Shown: piece by piece, positions 5,701 through 6,059 of the stretch
Layout: each line of letters begins with the position of its first letter
Position numbering within the stretch: the stretch's first letter is position 1
Assembly: GCA_017615515.1 (NCBI GenBank)
Contig: JAFZZX010000207.1
Location: 1-6,059, forward strand
Direction: 5' to 3'
From: Clostridia bacterium
GTDB taxonomy: Bacteria > Bacillota > Clostridia > Christensenellales > CAG-1252
DNA: 6,059 nucleotides
Notes under the pieces: generated by a model
What the model was told of the DNA's origin: nothing
Seen by the model: the letters and a program-made list of their open reading frames with translations, nothing else
The model's database searches: none
Position numbers and translations under genes: made by a program

Positions 5701-6059
5701 ATGAAAATCAAGGTATGGTGCGCTCTTTTGCTGCTGGTGCTCTTCTGTACGTTCTTTCCGTTCGCAACGGAACGCGCGCTCGCTGAAACCAAAACGGTTT
5801 ATCTCGGCGGAAAGCCGATCGGGATCGGGCTCGGCGGAGAAGGTCTGATCGTAACCGGTTTCGTTGACGTGATCACCGATGAGGGGGCAGTTTGTCCCGC
5901 TCGCGAGTCCGACATATCGACGGGGGACGTCATTCTCTCCGTGAACGGAGTAGCGATCGGCACGATCGGCGATTTCGCCAAAATGATACAGAGGAGTCAA
6001 AACAACACCGTAACTTTGACCGTAAAGAGGGGTGAGAGCGTACTTGACGTCGCGATCAC
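5701..6059 (+). CDS. spoIVB: SpoIVB, stage IV sporulation S55-family serine protease, N-terminal part
   Basis: SpoIVB is secreted from the forespore into the intermembrane space and cleaves SpoIVFA, which releases SpoIVFB to process pro-SigK in the mother cell. Only 119 full codons are present before the window ends. Residues 1-28 form a signal-peptide-like segment with a hydrophobic core (about 5-22) and a possible signal peptidase site after A26-L27-A28. The PDZ domain starts almost at once, with VYLGGKPIGIGL (33-44) and GLIVTGF (48-54). It continues through DISTGDVILSVNG (71-83) and the helix and strand up to TLTVKRGE (105-112). These align well with the Bacillus motif 'viPGGqsiGVkL..GvLVvG'. 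Bacillus SpoIVB has roughly 75 further residues between its membrane segment and this motif; here there are about ten, and the in-frame TGA at 5698-5700 rules out a longer start. The S55 catalytic residues lie outside the window. Position after recN supports the call, and spo0A often follows next. Confidence 0.9.
   Translation, partial: MKIKVWCALLLLVLFCTFFPFATERALAETKTVYLGGKPIGIGLGGEGLIVTGFVDVITDEGAVCPARESDISTGDVILSVNGVAIGTIGDFAKMIQRSQNNTVTLTVKRGESVLDVAI

Noticed and set aside
1..6059. tRNA, rRNA, riboswitch, CRISPR, insertion sequence or phage features
   Set aside because: The window is nearly all coding with two short gaps. I saw no tandem repeats, transposase motifs, cloverleaf-like sequences or long structured leaders.

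Overview
The window is a conserved housekeeping stretch from a spore-forming Firmicute, most likely a member of the Clostridia. The gene order, all on the + strand, is: end of a probable ispA, then dxs, tlyA, nadK, argR, recN and the start of spoIVB. This order is well known around recN and spoIVB in Bacillus and Clostridium relatives, and spoIVB is specific to endospore formers. The coding DNA is fairly balanced in GC, with abundant ATC and GAT codons, while the two intergenic gaps are very AT-rich. That fits an uncultured, moderate-GC clostridial lineage better than a low-GC Clostridium, but I cannot name the genus.

Layout: 1-158 is the C-terminal tail of a probable polyprenyl diphosphate synthase. 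It overlaps dxs (127-1836), which overlaps tlyA (1826-2539), so these three genes form one tightly packed unit. A 79-base AT-rich gap follows. It carries a near-consensus sigma-A promoter (TTGAAA, 17 bases, TATAAT) whose predicted start point is the A of the nadK ATG, and there is no Shine-Dalgarno sequence. A second unit then runs nadK (2619-3407), argR (3411-3866) and recN (3863-5554), with a 3-base gap and then a 4-base ATGA overlap. A 146-base AT-rich gap separates recN from spoIVB, which begins at 5701 and runs off the window end.

Functionally the first unit makes isoprenoid precursors (DXS) and their prenyl diphosphates (probable IspA), plus a ribosomal RNA 2'-O-methyltransferase (TlyA). 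The second unit makes NADP, an arginine-responsive regulator and a DNA-repair ATPase. spoIVB encodes the PDZ-containing serine protease that signals from forespore to mother cell to activate SigK processing.

I see no new multi-gene system, mobile element, CRISPR array or RNA gene. The points worth a second look are the predicted leaderless nadK mRNA, a dyad exactly filling the spacer of its promoter, a SpoIVB that lacks the usual region between its signal sequence and PDZ domain, and changes at normally conserved positions in DXS, TlyA and ArgR despite intact catalytic residues. DXS, TlyA, NadK and the start of SpoIVB are all shorter than usual, which points to a compact lineage.
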